DNA of 64,000 bases from Heliocidaris erythrogramma (GCA_025617745.1 CM046863.1:6446015-6510014), one strand, 5' to 3'; shown: positions 48,396-61,613, numbered from the stretch's first letter. The notes: a model not told the origin generated them from the sequence alone. Numbers and translations: made by a program.

Positions 48396-51300
48396 CCTCT
48401 CAGATATGGCATTTATTGATGAATATTTTTATTTAATTTGGTTATAGTTTATAAGCATTGTTTTTAAATAAAGCATTAGGAGATGCTTCACTTGGCCTCT
48501 GTTGACTTTTATTTTCTTGCTGCTTATCAAATAAGTCGTCACAAACTGCACAATTTCTATGTTTTGCGTCTAAATGCATTAATTTCTTCAAAATTAAAAT
48601 AATCCACAACATAATCTTTTCCGCATTACTATGCTTCTAAGTAAAAATGCAGATTAGAATGCTGGAATACCGCCATACCGTCTTTTATTCTAATTATTGA
48701 AATCAGTAAAAAGAATAACAATTGAAAGAAAGGAAAATAGTACTGACTGTTTGAATATGAACAAGTTATTGTGCAGGTATATTAATGGATAAGTCACCAA
48801 AATCTGTTTATGAAATGTAGTTCACTTCAGTAACTCACGTTGAATTATATCGCCTTTACGATTTGCATGTACATGTAAGAAGTTGAACTAGCTTTTCAAG
48901 AGAATATTTTATTACCTAAAATTAATATGTTAGGAATGCGTTTCAGTATTCTTTTAAAGTCAAAGATTTTGTATTCGTTCGTTATGAGATGCAAAACTAC
49001 AGACGTAAAACTACGGGAACGCAAATCTTTGATAATTTTTGTTGTAATGAAAGCATCAAATTTAACGTGTATCAATACTTTCGTTCGGGAACAACTGTGA
49101 GTGTGGAGAATATTCTTCTGAAATTTCGCTTTCACAAGTAAGATCCAAAAATCCCGTGTGAAAATCATTTAATACTGTTAACATTTTTATCTGCATGGAT
49201 TTCACAACGTGTTTCAATAAATACTATTCATCGCGTTATGATATCTCATAATTACGCCTTCAATCATATTCTAATGCTGTCTTTTATTTATTCATAATTA
49301 CACGCTACTTATTCTCATTATACATAACGACTTATTTCTGCATGCTCTTTCGAGTCTCTACGACTAATTTGTTTAACTTCTAAAAAATAATTAATAGGAA
49401 ATGCTGTATTAAAGTGTATTTCCTCCTTAATGTTATATTGGAAACCAAGAAAGAATTGGTTAGCAAAATGTAATATATTAATGTTAGATTATTTTAGACA
49501 TTATCATTATAAGTAAGATTTGTTGATTAAAGTAAATGCTTTTTTAGTAATGTTTTATGTCTTTATTTGTCTTATTTGTGTAAAATGTTAAATTTTGTAT
49601 TTCGTGTAGCATCTTCGTGGTATCATTATGTTGTAGTATGCATCGACGTCCCGCATAAAGTAGCCGCTTCGCTTGTATGTCCCTCGTTGCTTCTCGCATT
49701 TAGGGCCTGTCAAACCGCACACATCACACCTTATATAACAGTCACACCTCCAAACCGACCCCACACCGACTCTAAACCACACGACTTTTTGATTTGATTT
49801 GATTTGATTTGATTTGATTTGATTTATTTCTGCATTTTTCCAAATATACAAAGCATAATTGATATACAATAGGTGAACGGAACATAACACAATACATGAT
49901 AATATAATCATCAATACCAAGAAGATATACTTTGACATAACAAATTATAGAACGCAAACAAAGGAAAACAAAGGTTTGATGAGGAAAAAAAATGCAGGAG
50001 GTTTGCATCTCTTGGCCATTGGTGGCAATGTAATTTGCTGTTCGGTCTGTTGTTGGTTCTTGTTGGTGTGACTCTGGTATCCACGGAGATATATGTTCAT
50101 CAAACACATAAAATATGCCCCCTGTAGATTTCCTTTGTAGTCATGGATGGTGATAATAATTATAAGTCTACCCCATACTTTTAGATATACCAGATGGTCT
50201 GAAAGCAGGGGCGGCACCAGGATTTTTTAAGTGGAAGGTGGGAGGGGAGGGGGGGGGGGGCAATAGACAGCAAAGACGATTATTGGGGGCTATTTTTTTT
50301 ACGATCCAGAATGGGAGAACGACTCAATATCATTTTTCTCCATCCCTTCATCAAAACTTGCTTCAATGGCCCTTTTGAATATTGCTCAAAATAGCAATAT
50401 AATTTTGTGGTTTATTTTTTGGAGAATAGTTGTTTCGTTTAATAAAACCAAGACCCCCACACAAAATCGGAAATTTTTGTGGGAATATGAAAAAATACCC
50501 TTGTTTTCAAAGGGGGAGGGGCGTAAATTACTGCATGCCCCTCTTGCTGGTGCCACCTCTTCATGACAGTAGTGTATTTATCTAGTACCCCCTCCCTCCC
50601 TCGTACAAATCATGATATTACAATACATTTGCTAGTAAACGTCTTTTGCTTGACTACCCCTTCATATTTTATATAACTAGGATCGGGGCAAATTGCCAAA
50701 TGTAAATTGTGTGGGAAAAATTTTCAGTTTCTATCGATGGTTAGCATGAATTCACTTTGGAGTTCTATTTATACATGTAAGCGTTTGGGGGATTTTCTTG
50801 TAAGGTCAGTAATTAATCGTAACTGTTATTGACATTGCAGTCCCCAAGACAATAGCTTCATCGTGCCCCATTGCAGTTGCTAATATTCCCAAATTCATCA
50901 AATTTGCAAATTTTCATGGGGGAGTCCTGCAAAAGTCTGGAGCTGTCACTTATTCACAAACTTCTTTGGAAGCATAGTATACGTATAGGCCACGAACCAG
51001 TTACGTTCCTTTTGTGATGTTCGTTGGGTATTGTCTTGCAAATCTAGTTTTGTTTGTGTCTATTTTGTCCTCTACATGTTTAGGACTTTTGATTTGGGCA
51101 TTGAGCTTTTTATTTTGGTTCATTGCTGATTGTTAATTCACTTTGGAAGAAATCCACGTGCTACGTAATTTGTCGGTGTTTTGAGTTCGTCGTGAGCTGC
51201 AGTTAAGCTGTTATCATGTTGGAAGTTTTGTTACATGTGCCTAGCTTGCAGCTAGTTTCTCATGTTCCGTTGGTCAGTAGAAGCACGATGTATGTTCCGA

Positions 51301-54300
51301 TTTTGTTATTCGATTCATTACAGGATTTCCCCCATCAATCAAAAATTACTTGTTTAATCACAGGTTTTGTTTCATAAGTCTTCAAAACCAATTATGGGTT
51401 TCCTATAATTGGCATTATGAGCAAAAACATCCAATATCATGCAAACAGTTAACGATAATCTTAATATGTAAATGTTTCCCGATTTGTTGAAGTTTTAGTG
51501 CACATGACTGCAAAAGTGTAATACTAAATATTAACCCGCCAGAACCCTGCCTTCATCTTCTTCTATTGTTTTAGAAACTGCCTGAGTTCGTTGATATTTT
51601 TCAAAGAAAAAAAATATTTTTCATGCATACACACACAAAACAAGCTCACATTATTTTCCTTATCAAAAGTCAAAACAACATTCAGAATTCGAAAAGGCGA
51701 ATGATAAATAAGGTACTCGTAATGATCGTTCTTGGGTTGGTTTGTGGGTTTTTTCTGTTTAATATGTACGTTCTCCAGGAAGCTATTCGTGTTTCTGTAG
51801 GTTTGTAAGGCAATCGACATGTTCATAATTCATGATGATGACGTGATGTTCTTGTATTGCAAACGCTCTTTGGTTAATGTTGCTATCTCATTTGTATCAC
51901 GTACACTTAAAAAAATAGATTGTCGACCACTCTTGAATTCATGTCCATGTACATGTAAATATTCAACTTCAGTTCTTACTTTCTTGGAGCCGTCTTGTCT
52001 ACTTTTGTGTACATTTTGGTCCCATCAGTTACATTTTATGAGTCAGTAGTCATCATTTTCGCATTTCTGTACACGCGCACAGGTTCCTTTTTACTTCATA
52101 TATTTTCTGAGTTTTTCACAATTTTTATTCTATTTTCAGTTCGTTTCATGTCACTGACATGTTTATATATTCATAGAGCTATTTGTTTATAGATGCCTTT
52201 TATTTGATTTTGATATTAAAGTGTCATTTTATTCTTTCAGCACTACATTTATTTCCGCACAGTTACCATGGTTACACAGTTTACATTTATCATGTTTATG
52301 GTGTAGATTACAGCCATATTTACAACGTTAAAATGTTATACTCGTGGCATTAGATAAAAAGAATATTTTACGTCATCGCGTAGCTTTCATTTTAGGTAGA
52401 AAAGAATAGCGTTAATGTTCCATATGATTACATTAAATGATGGTAGACGACGACCTTACCCCCTCGAATCTTGCCCACGCCTCCCTATCTGTACGGTCCG
52501 TTTATACCATGTTTTGCACGTTTGTAGAGCATTTCACCCCCCCCCCCCCCCCTCAGGAACTAGATCATGTATTCCCTATGATCATGTAAAACCACAATGT
52601 AAGATATTAAAACTATTTTCGGCAACCCGCACATGCCACCCCACCCCACCCTCACCTAATTTTGTTTAGCTGTTCAGTTGATGTCTTCAATGTGTTGTTA
52701 ATTAAACGGATGTTGCAAATAACACTTTAAGATATACTTTTGACAATAACGTTTGTTTTTTCCTGTCTTGTTAATTCTTTATAATACAAATTGTTTTTCC
52801 CCGCTCTCTCCCTTTTGTTTCTTCAATGCTTATCCGATGATAAATGTTTCCCCCTTCTGTATTTTTCTTCTTTCAAAAACTCAACTACCAATTTCCTTCT
52901 ACTATGTGTTTGTCTAACAACCTCTTTCCAAATTCTACATCACTAAAACCCGCCCTTGTTTTACACACCACGCCCCTCTTGTCAAATTACTATGGTAACC
53001 ACCTTCCTGTGTGTGTCCTGCCCCCTCCCCCTTTGATTTGTGCCCCGCCCCTTTTTCCATTTTGGATTACGACATGAAGCTGTCAAGTGGACATGTTCAA
53101 AAGCGATGCACATTTCGTGTTCAACAGTAAGGGGTCTACGAGGTTAGCATTAAGAATGGTTATGTGTATTTTTTATCCATTTATGAATGAAGAATGATTT
53201 TTTTTGTCCTTCACATTTCGCTTTTTTTTCTTTCTGGCTTCGGGTTTCTTTCATTGCTGTTTCGACTTATCTTCATAAAACTTGCCTCTAATTCTGGTAA
53301 TAATTTTTTGAGAAATTTAGGAAAAGAATAGGCCTACATTGTACACCAACATTTGTTCTAAGGCTGTATATGAACATACCAAATCCACACGCAATATATA
53401 TTCATTAATTGTGAAGGGGAAATTATCTATATGTATCGTGATCGTGTTATTGAATAAATATTTTAATTTTTGGTCTAAATTCATCTGAAAATAGGTACTC
53501 TAAAGAATTGAATATTCTGAACTGATATTCTAAATATTGAATGTTCTGAATTTATATTTTAAAGTTAGAAGTAAGGAACGCAAGGTCAGAAGAAAGGGGC
53601 AAACATGCTATTTTTCTAGCAAAATAAATATAAATACCTTAGAATGCAGGCGGGATATCTGAGCATAAATTCAAAGTCATCAAAGTTTTACATGCTTGAG
53701 CTTTGGCCTTTTAAAGGTCTATCCATATTGAAAACAAGCTATTTTGATTCTTCTCAGATCAAAATAAGTAACTCAGTTTAGAGGCAAGTTTGATTGCATG
53801 CACGCGGAATGATTGATTGCAATGATGCTTATCGCTAGCTACCATAAAAAGCTCTCTTCCTACTCTACTGGAAGACACGGTCTTAGTTTACTTGTCTTTT
53901 TTTTCTGTCAGTAACTTAGTCGCTATCCATAATCGCCTTACTTTCGGAGCATGATCAACTTCTTTTGTTTTTAGCAACTTGTCATAATCTCACTGCATAG
54001 CTGCATTTCATGCCTTTTTATTCTCCTCTGGAAGGTACTTCGTTCATTCTCTGTAGATAGAATACCATTAGTCTTCGTCATGAATGATGATTCATTATTT
54101 GATGTACTTGGATTAATGTACATGAAATTCATTGCAGAGTAGCTAAAATGTAATCGTATAAAAGTATAGACACATGTTTATTTTCTGTCATGTAAAATAT
54201 TGGAAACTTCAATAGTTTTATGCCTTTTATTTCCCTCGACAAGAAATTGTATCATGATGTTAATTTTTGCTGAGGTATCACAGAAGCAGGAAAATGTGAC

Positions 54301-56430
54301 AAAATTATTTTCATTTTTGAATTATCATGATACATGTCAGCCTACGCCAAGTTATTATCCAGTCAACTCTCAATGCTTTCCCGTATAAATCGAATACATC
54401 TACTTATACTCTTTAAATAAAATTAGGCGTGTTTTTTTTTAGTTATGGTCTGCCAGTGACAAGAGAATGTTAATGGTTTTAGTCAGCTTTGCATACTGTC
54501 ATTTCGAACGAGAATAACGTTAATACAAACTGACTTTGCCATAGCGATATTATACCAGATGTAGTACAATGTACGAGTAGCCATGGTATTAATTGTGCGT
54601 ATTACATTTTATCATTTTGTTTCTAGGTTCCCTGTTATTCTGATATTACAGACATATACCCATTGCAGGCGATTGCAGGTGGGGGGGGGGGGGGGTGTGA
54701 GAGGTTTTAAAATAAGTTCCTAATTGTAATTTCATTAAAAAAAACTGAGTCAATCAATTTTAGTGTGCTTTGTATGATCAAATAAACATGAACGCAATGT
54801 TATTTAGATCAGGCATAGCCTACATAATTATAACTATGCCCAAAGAATTGCGTTATAAATCTACATTTTTCGTATTTTCCAGTCGACAGTGCTCCATTTC
54901 AGTTTCATGTTTGACCGCTTCATACATGTACTTCATACAAAATTGATATCCGATCATTTGAAGCTATTGCGCTAGTCTTTGCTTCGTAGTCGGGTTTGAG
55001 CATATACATGTAGCTAGGCATAAAAATATGATGTACATCCACTTAAGGACTTGGGATATCATCGCTTAGTCTAGTATTGATTGATGTACAAACTGATTAT
55101 GCTTAAATAAGGAGACAAGGTCCGAGATCGATTTTGATGATAAATTATTTAACCCCCCCCCCTTCATTAATACGGTTTATTCGAGTCGACTGTACAGCAA
55201 AACACCAGTTTTTTAATCTTCGTTTTCTTACATCGGCTTATATTAGCCAAATTGTGATTTCTCCATTTCAGTTGATTTTAACAGCGGTGTGGCTACCATT
55301 GGTGCTTTTGTCGTTATTTCTCACATTCATTCTTACCATCATATTCATATTATTATTTATTTTTTATTTCTTCTATCGCATATCATATTTAATTTGGCAA
55401 TCTATTTAAGCAAGCTTCTAGTTATCTATCAGCCGCTTAACTAATACTATACATGTAGGTTGCGGGAAAATTACATGTAGCTATTAGAACTTTAGGTTAA
55501 TCAAGCAAACTTTCTAACTTGCGCTTTTTAGAATATTTCGTTTACTTAGCTTTTGCTACTATTCTTATTATCCGTTATTTTTTTACAAATATTATTTATT
55601 CGTGAAATTTACAATAAAGGTAAGTACAGTTATTTTTTTTTTGTTGCTCTCAAGAATCATTAGATTATGAGTCTTTTTATAATTTACGAGTTCACATATA
55701 TTCACCCGGAAACCTTTCACAAATTTTTATATGGAAGCAAAGCTCAGAGATTAGTGTTTCCATAGATCACAACTAGAAGCGTCATAACACTGCACTTTCA
55801 TAAGACTAAAAATTGTGAATTGTTACCCCTTTAAACACCCTTTTTAGCTCATGGAACATCTCTACGAGTCATATCGAAAGCACTGCAAGGCATTCACTTA
55901 TTGCCCCTCAACAGACAAAAAATTAAAAAAAATTGTCGACTTGAATTTAGAATTCAGTGCAGATCATTTCTTAGTTTTATGAAAATGGTGATGTTGAAAA
56001 ATCAACCTGTTTGCCCCGCATCCAATTTGCACTTTCTAAAGTTTTAGCACTCGTAGTCTATTGATGGAACTTGATATTGAACTATGTATGTTAATGACTT
56101 TATACAACGACCTCCTTATGAGTTTATTCTGCACGCACGGTTGTACGTCCGTTGTAAATAAATGAAATTCATTGAAATCACTGTGCAGCTGCTGCAAGAC
56201 TAATTTAAAGCAAATTTATTGTGTACGTCTGTTGAGACAAAAACTCGAGACAAAATATTTTCTAAATATGATCGTCATTTTCTCAGGAAATTGTTATTTG
56301 TTCCATTCTGGTCATTTGGATTACGAATTATTGCTAGCTTCATTGATATTCATCTCAACCTGTCATTGAAGTCAGATTGTGATTTTAATCCACAAATTTC
56401 TTTACTCTTTACCTCGTAATGTTCGAGCAG
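48396..56430. other. Large intron between S5 and pore exons of repeat B, 8.8 kb in all
   Basis: No further exon recognised. It contains a TTTGA pentanucleotide array (49790-49828), poly-G or poly-C runs (50250, 52540, 54680 and 55151), and otherwise unique AT-rich DNA. Sequence just right of the TTTGA array may be a reverse-oriented retroelement tail (weak). Confidence 0.5.
49790..49828. repeat. (TTTGA)n pentanucleotide microsatellite
   Basis: About seven TTTGA units. Confidence 0.9.
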
Positions 56431-56682
56431 CGACGACGGTGCGCAGGCAGCTCCTGTCGCCGACCCACTGGAGGAGGAGATGGACACCCGCTCGTCTCAC
56501 GAGTACATTCAATCGCTGTACTGGGCTGCGGCAACGATGACTTCTACGGGCTACGGAGACATCAGCGCGCATTCGACCATCGGCCGTGCCATCGCCCTGG
56601 CTGCCATGCTTATGGGACTCCTCCTCTACGGCTACTGCCTATCCTCCATCGCTGCTACACTGGCTAACTCAGATGCTCCAAG
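56431..56682 (+). CDS. CNGK: Exon: turret, pore and S6 of repeat B
   Basis: 252 bp; one base completes Asn, 83 codons follow and two bases are left; acceptor TTCGAGCAG, donor AG/GTTAGG. It encodes an acidic turret (DDGAQAAPVADPLEEEMDTR), then SSHEYIQSLYWAAATMTSTG with filter Y-G-D, ISAHSTIGRA, and S6 (ALAAMLMGLLLYGYCLSSIA). Filter T-G-Y-G-D predicts K+ selectivity. Unlike repeat A, pore helix, filter and S6 lie in one exon. An acceptor 15 bp downstream (GCGCAG) was rejected because its phase does not fit the previous exon. Confidence 0.92.
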
Positions 56683-58147
56683 GTTAGGGATGATTTACTA
56701 TTGTTCAAAGTGTCCTTCATTTACACTCATGACACTCCAGTATTTTATATTGTTTATGTTTCTATTCATGAAATGGAATAAAAGTAAAACATAATAAATT
56801 TTGAATCATTTGAATACAACATGATTAATATGTTGATCATATAAAAACGACAATTTTTGGAGGTAAAACTGTATATAATATACTCCATCTTCATCTGTTT
56901 TCATGATGTTCTCCTTTTTAATTTTTCTTGATCATATAATTCATATTCATTAAACTATGCGGCTATTATGTATTATGTAATCCTCAAATTGGCAAGAATC
57001 CTACCTAGGATATAAAAAAAACAGCAGAACGGAGGTATAGATACGATTTGTATGGAGCGGAGGTATAAAGCGGCTTAAGAAACTAAGTAATAGATCTAGT
57101 GCAGCAAGACCATTCGCTGTCAATTGCTCGTGGTCTAGTGGTAAAGGTGTCAGGTTAGACTGTCGGAGTATTCTCTTTCTTTACTGCACTCGCGTTTAAG
57201 GTCCCGGGTTCGAATCCCGTTCTTTCTTGCTGATAATTTTTTCAGTTATGACTCGATAACGATAGCGTTTATTCCGTTATAAATAACTGAATTTCAACAA
57301 TGAAAACCAAGAAACTTGACTAATTATTCACTTGTTCAGGCGGGTTTAATGGCGGCTGGGCATAATAACGACTTTGGCCAACTATGCTATATGTAAATAC
57401 TAGAATGAAAAGTGCAAACATGTGTTTAATAATTGTCATTGTCCAACAACAAATTGAAATTGTGCAGAATAAATCCTTATTGGTGATTGGGCCAATGCCT
57501 CTCTTAACTCTACAAAGTCAACTATGCAAAGACATTAACCAGTGACTTTAATATTTAACATGCCTATAGAGGTTTCTGAGTACAACCTCTGATTTCTGTG
57601 CTCGTACAAGTTAGAGAGAGAGAGAGAAACAAAAAAAAGGTTAGAGAAAAGGTTTAGCTCTGTGAAATTGAAAAGTGATTTATGAGCTTTCTCATTCATT
57701 TTATGTCAGTTTGGAAGAACTTCTCTAGAAATTTCCCCTGAAAGGATTGCTTTTCAAAAGCCCTCATATTCGAAATATGATGAGAAATAGCTGAAGAGTT
57801 CGGACCGAACATTCATGCCACATGTATGTGTGTAGTCCCATAATAATTTCTATGTGCACTGCATGTTCTTTTCAGCAAGTTCTTATGTAGACAGGATCAA
57901 CCTTTCCCCTGATTGCTTTGAGATGGTTTCTTTCACGATGTAATTGCATGACCACAACTCAACTTATATCTCTAACAAAGTCACGATATGCAGGTCGCAG
58001 ACCCAAGGCATGTGGCAGGAAATTGATTGACAGGATTACCCAATAGACTGAAATGAAGACCTTGAAAAGAAATGAAACAAACTTGCATGTATGTATGTTC
58101 TCTTTTGATAAATATTGATATAGTTTTGTTTTACTTTATTCCTGCAG
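56683..58147. other. Intron between S6 and C-linker exons of repeat B
   Basis: It contains a tRNA-like SINE fragment (57124-57236) and a short GA tract near 57613. No other feature seen. Confidence 0.5.
57124..57236 (+). repeat. tRNA-like sequence, probable SINE head or tRNA pseudogene
   Basis: A perfect Pol III A box (TGGTCTAGTGG, 57131-57141) and B box (GGTTCGAATCC, 57207-57217) are present, with a near-normal T arm. The boxes are about 65 bp apart, more than in an intronless tRNA. The seven bases before the A box do not pair with those after the T arm, so no acceptor stem forms. This favours a tRNA-derived SINE or a pseudogene over a working tRNA. Confidence 0.55.
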
Positions 58148-58264
58148 AGTGGGCTTCCAGGAGAAGCTATTTGCCGTGCAAGATTTCATGAAGAAACACA
58201 ACCTGACCCCTGATCTCCAGCAGAGGGTTATCAACTATCTCAGTCTCGTCTTTAGAAGACACAG
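58148..58264 (+). CDS. CNGK: Exon: C-linker first part, repeat B
   Basis: 117 bp; one base completes Arg, 38 codons, two bases left; acceptor TCCTGCAG, donor AG/GTAAGT. It encodes VGFQEKLFAVQDFMKKHNLT, then PDLQQRVINYLSLVFRRH. This is the post-S6 helix pair of the C-linker, parallel to F-N-V-I-K-D-S-L...L-Q-K-Q-V-I-G-Y-Y in repeat A. Confidence 0.92.
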
Positions 58265-58701
58265 GTAAGTATGGTCAAGACACTGACCTAAGATATCAAC
58301 CTGTTGATCCAGGCCCAAGAAAACTCTGGTCAGGGTGTGTGAAAATGCATGTTACACTAAAAGCAAATTTAATTGGACGTGTTGACCTTTATTATTCCAA
58401 GGCATGTTTGTTTACGAAGATTATAAAAGTTTGACAATGCACTCAACATTATTTGGGAATAATCCCATGACGTATGGCTTCATTACATGTAGGTGTTGTT
58501 ATATTTCTCTAAGCTATCTACAATTTTTTTTTGTTCATTTTGATGGAAACACGGACATGGCTTGACATGGCTTGACAAGTCTTGCGCTTGGCATGTTCAC
58601 AGTAAGTGACTGCATCAAGGATGACATTCTCCAAGAAGATCCTACTGAATTTCTGTGAATGAAGTATTTAATCATTGTTAATATCTATGTGCGTGTTACA
58701 G

Positions 58702-58801
58702 AGGAGAAGCCATCCCGGGTGGAGAGCGTGTCATGCATGACATGCCTATTCAGCTCCAACAAGACATTGCTTACCAGGATGTACATGAGACACTAAGCAA
58801 G
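58702..58801 (+). CDS. CNGK: Exon: C-linker second part, repeat B
   Basis: 100 bp; one base completes Arg, 33 codons, phase 0 end; acceptor GTGTTACAG, donor AAG/GTAAGA. It encodes GEAIPGGERVMHDMPIQLQQ, then DIAYQDVHETLSK. The M-P-x-x-L-Q-x-D-I motif is the usual C-linker signature (L-P-x-x-L in CNG/HCN). Repeat A carries this region in one exon with the preceding part. Confidence 0.9.
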
Positions 58802-58977
58802 GTAAGAACCTGCTTTTCACTTTAACCCTTTAGTTTTAAAGCCTGTTCGGAGTTCTGACACGACATGGTAAACTGCTTAAAAAAATTGCCTTGGGGGAAA
58901 TAACACATCATTTTATGTGTAAATGAATGGCAAATGGGATGAGTCAAAAAGTAGTTACTTGAATTACAGTTCTTTAA

Positions 58978-59422
58978 AGACCTCAGCCTGACCGAATTTT
59001 GAAATATACCCTTTATTCATCCACGGGGAGCTATATATTTTCTGAACAAATTGAAACCAACTTCATGAGATTCCGTTTCCTGTGGAATGAGTAACAGCGT
59101 CCCGAATGTTGAGCCCCGGTGGTTTTTCTGACGAGGGCCCCGTCTCTGAGGAACGCTACTTTGCGGGGGGTGAAAATTTGATGACGACATATCGTGTAGA
59201 CGCACTCGGAGCTGTATACATGATATGTCGTCACACGTCTAGCGACCCCCTGCAGTTTCCTCTGTTGTTACGCCATAGGGAGGGGGCGGACCAAAAAAAA
59301 TTATCTTTTTTATTTTTTATGGATAAACGGAGACGAAAATTTATGAATACCCAGGGTAATTATATTCTTTGTTTAGTAAGCTTTACGTCAATATATGGTT
59401 GTTTTGGGTCAGGCTGAGGTCT
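58978..59422. mobile_element. Non-autonomous DNA transposon, 445 bp, TTAA target duplication
   Basis: Perfect 16-bp ends (AGACCTCAGCCTGACC / GGTCAGGCTGAGGTCT) are flanked on both sides by TTAA (58974-58977 and 59423-59426). Inside is a stem of GACGACATATC/GATATGTCGTC. The TTAA duplication is the mark of piggyBac-like insertion, but the termini are not a standard piggyBac end and no transposase is present, so the superfamily stays open. Confidence 0.75.
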
Positions 59423-59928
59423 TTAAGAATACTCACCTGCATGCTGTAAGATAGAGAATGTGAAGCTCATGATGCTCGTGTGTGAACAAAGCTCTCCAGT
59501 GCTGTAAATGATTAGAACCAATCAAATTTTAATACTTCATTTCACACATTTTGACTAGAAAATGTTTTTCTTCTTTAACATTTGGCCTCATTAATTTTAA
59601 CATTTCGAATTCTGATTATACGGTTAAGCAGTAGCAAAATAAACCATAATTATAAACTTAACTCATCTTTGTTATAGTACATGTTTGGAAACTTTGTGAC
59701 ACCGTGAGGGTTAATATGCCAACATATACACCAACACCAGTTTAATCAATTCATATTCACCTATTTCTTATGGGAACAGGGTGGGTTGGTCGGAACAAGT
59801 TCATGTATCTAGAAAATGAGAGGATTTAGTTTAATGGTTTAAGAGTGTTCTTTACACAAAACTTAAAAATCATCAGACGCTGGTCTTTGAAAGAAGCCCA
59901 TTCATTGCACACTTCTGTTTTGTCTCAG

Positions 59929-60075
59929 GTGCCTCTGTTCAAGGAGTGTGACTCCAACTTCCTACGCATGCTTGCACTGAAGCTTCATGTCTTCATCTTC
60001 ATGCCTGGTGATGTCGTCGTATATCAGGGGGATATGGGCCGCGAGATGTACTTCATTAGAAGAGGTACCTGTGAG
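59929..60075 (+). CDS. CNGK: Exon: first half of the CNBD, repeat B
   Basis: 147 bp, 49 codons, phase 0 at both ends; acceptor TTGTCTCAG, donor GAG/GTAATG. It encodes VPLFKECDSNFLRMLALKLH, then VFIFMPGDVVVYQGDMGREM and YFIRRGTCE. The P-G-D-x-V-x-x-x-G-D-x-G-x-x-M-Y-F-I core is a textbook CNBD signature, better conserved than in repeat A (P-R-Q-K-I-A-G-R-N-E). Same length and phases as 38139-38285. Confidence 0.95.
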
Positions 60076-60445
60076 GTAATGAACCAAGAACTCAATATAC
60101 ATTTTTATATTATTTTGACTTTTTTATGACCTTAGGATTGTGCTGAACTTATACTTCATCTTTGCTATGAATTTTTCATGACATTAAAGTTGTTAAAAGG
60201 TGTATAGTTAAGGAGATATGTTTTCAAAGTTAAAAATAAAGCTGGAGTCACCATATAACGCAAAAGGGGGGCTAACTCATGACACATGACCTGTTTCCTT
60301 TTTCCTGCTGTTCCTGTCGAGCTTCTGTCAAAGATGGCAATCTGCGTGATAAGGAATAGGTATTGGACCTGGCCAAAATTGTACAAACATTTTTTTCTAG
60401 AAGTCCATTATTTCATAATTTTTTCTTGGCACATTTTCTGCCTAG

Positions 60446-60630
60446 GTTTTGTCCAAAGATGGCAATCACGTGATGAGCAACATCGGACCTGGCCAGTACT
60501 TTGGTGAGGTTGGCCTAATCTTTGGGGATTACCGCACGGCCACAGTGCGTGCAGCATCTTACTGTGAATTGTTGATGCTGAAGCGAGTGGATCTCGACCA
60601 AGTGCTCAAGTTTTTCCCTCTGATTGAGAA
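60446..60630 (+). CDS. CNGK: Exon: second half of the CNBD with phosphate-binding cassette, repeat B
   Basis: 185 bp; phase 0 start, two bases left; acceptor TCTGCCTAG, donor AA/GTAAGT. It encodes VLSKDGNHVMSNIGPGQYFG, then EVGLIFGDYRTATVRAASYC and ELLMLKRVDLDQVLKFFPLI. F-G-E and R-T-A-T-V-R-A are the canonical ribose- and phosphate-contact motifs, and the Thr after Arg fits cGMP preference. It corresponds to two exons (38814-38879 and 39389-39503) in repeat A. Confidence 0.95.
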
Positions 60631-61613
60631 GTAAGTTCATGCTCTTCTATTTTATTCTTTTTGAACTAGAGTATTTTGTGTTGGGTTACTTATGGCGTAT
60701 GGCATTCTAATGTATTGCCATGCAACCTCTTCTATTTTTTCCCTTGATGGTGGGATATACCGGACCAAGTAACAGCTTTATTTTTAAGTTTTGACGAAGA
60801 GGTGTTATCTTCAACTGCAAGATGCTGTGAAATGTACCAGTAAAATGAAAATTAATAAGATGCTTCAAAGTTCATTAATATCATTTATGATATGTGCTAA
60901 TATGACCAATGTCGACATGACATAATCTGTAAATTTCATGTGCAGGGAACGAGTTACTGCCACTGCAGGGGGCCTAGTGTCGCTGCAACAATCAGCAATG
61001 AAATGAATCATAAAAATAATCTAGAAACGCTGAAACAGCTGAAACATATAACAAATAATTTGATGTAGAATTCAGACAAAAGTCAATGTTATTACACTAG
61101 ATATTTTATAAAGAATTCAGTTTAATATTATCACAATTTTGTCGCCAACATCAGAATATTTGTCGATGTGTCCGCCGCGGCTGAAATGGTTTTTTGAGGA
61201 CAAAGGGCTTGTCGACGACAGCACTAGGCTTATAAAGTACGTCACAAATAGTATTGCAAAACAGCAATTATGTAAAATCAATGATGCTTCGGGTACTAAA
61301 TGAGTAAAAATAATCACTTCATTACCACCAAAATTCGGGGATAGCACAAAGTGTAAGCTTTTATGTTCGTACATTTTGCAAATTGTTATATAGAGTGGCG
61401 AATTTGCATGTGGAATTAAGCTGGCAATCATGTGTATTGTAAGTAGCCTGTGTTAATTATTACAAGAACGATTACTCACAAATTGTGCATGTTAATTATC
61501 ATATGAGAAAATATGTGAATTGGACAATAATGGGTTATACACTATTGCAAGAATTGCGATATTGTTTATCACTCATTGTGTTTGTGTTGCATATATCATT
61601 TGTATGTTTACAG

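Noticed and set aside
57124..57236. Functional tRNA gene
   Set aside because: The bases before the A box do not pair with those after the T arm, so no acceptor stem forms.
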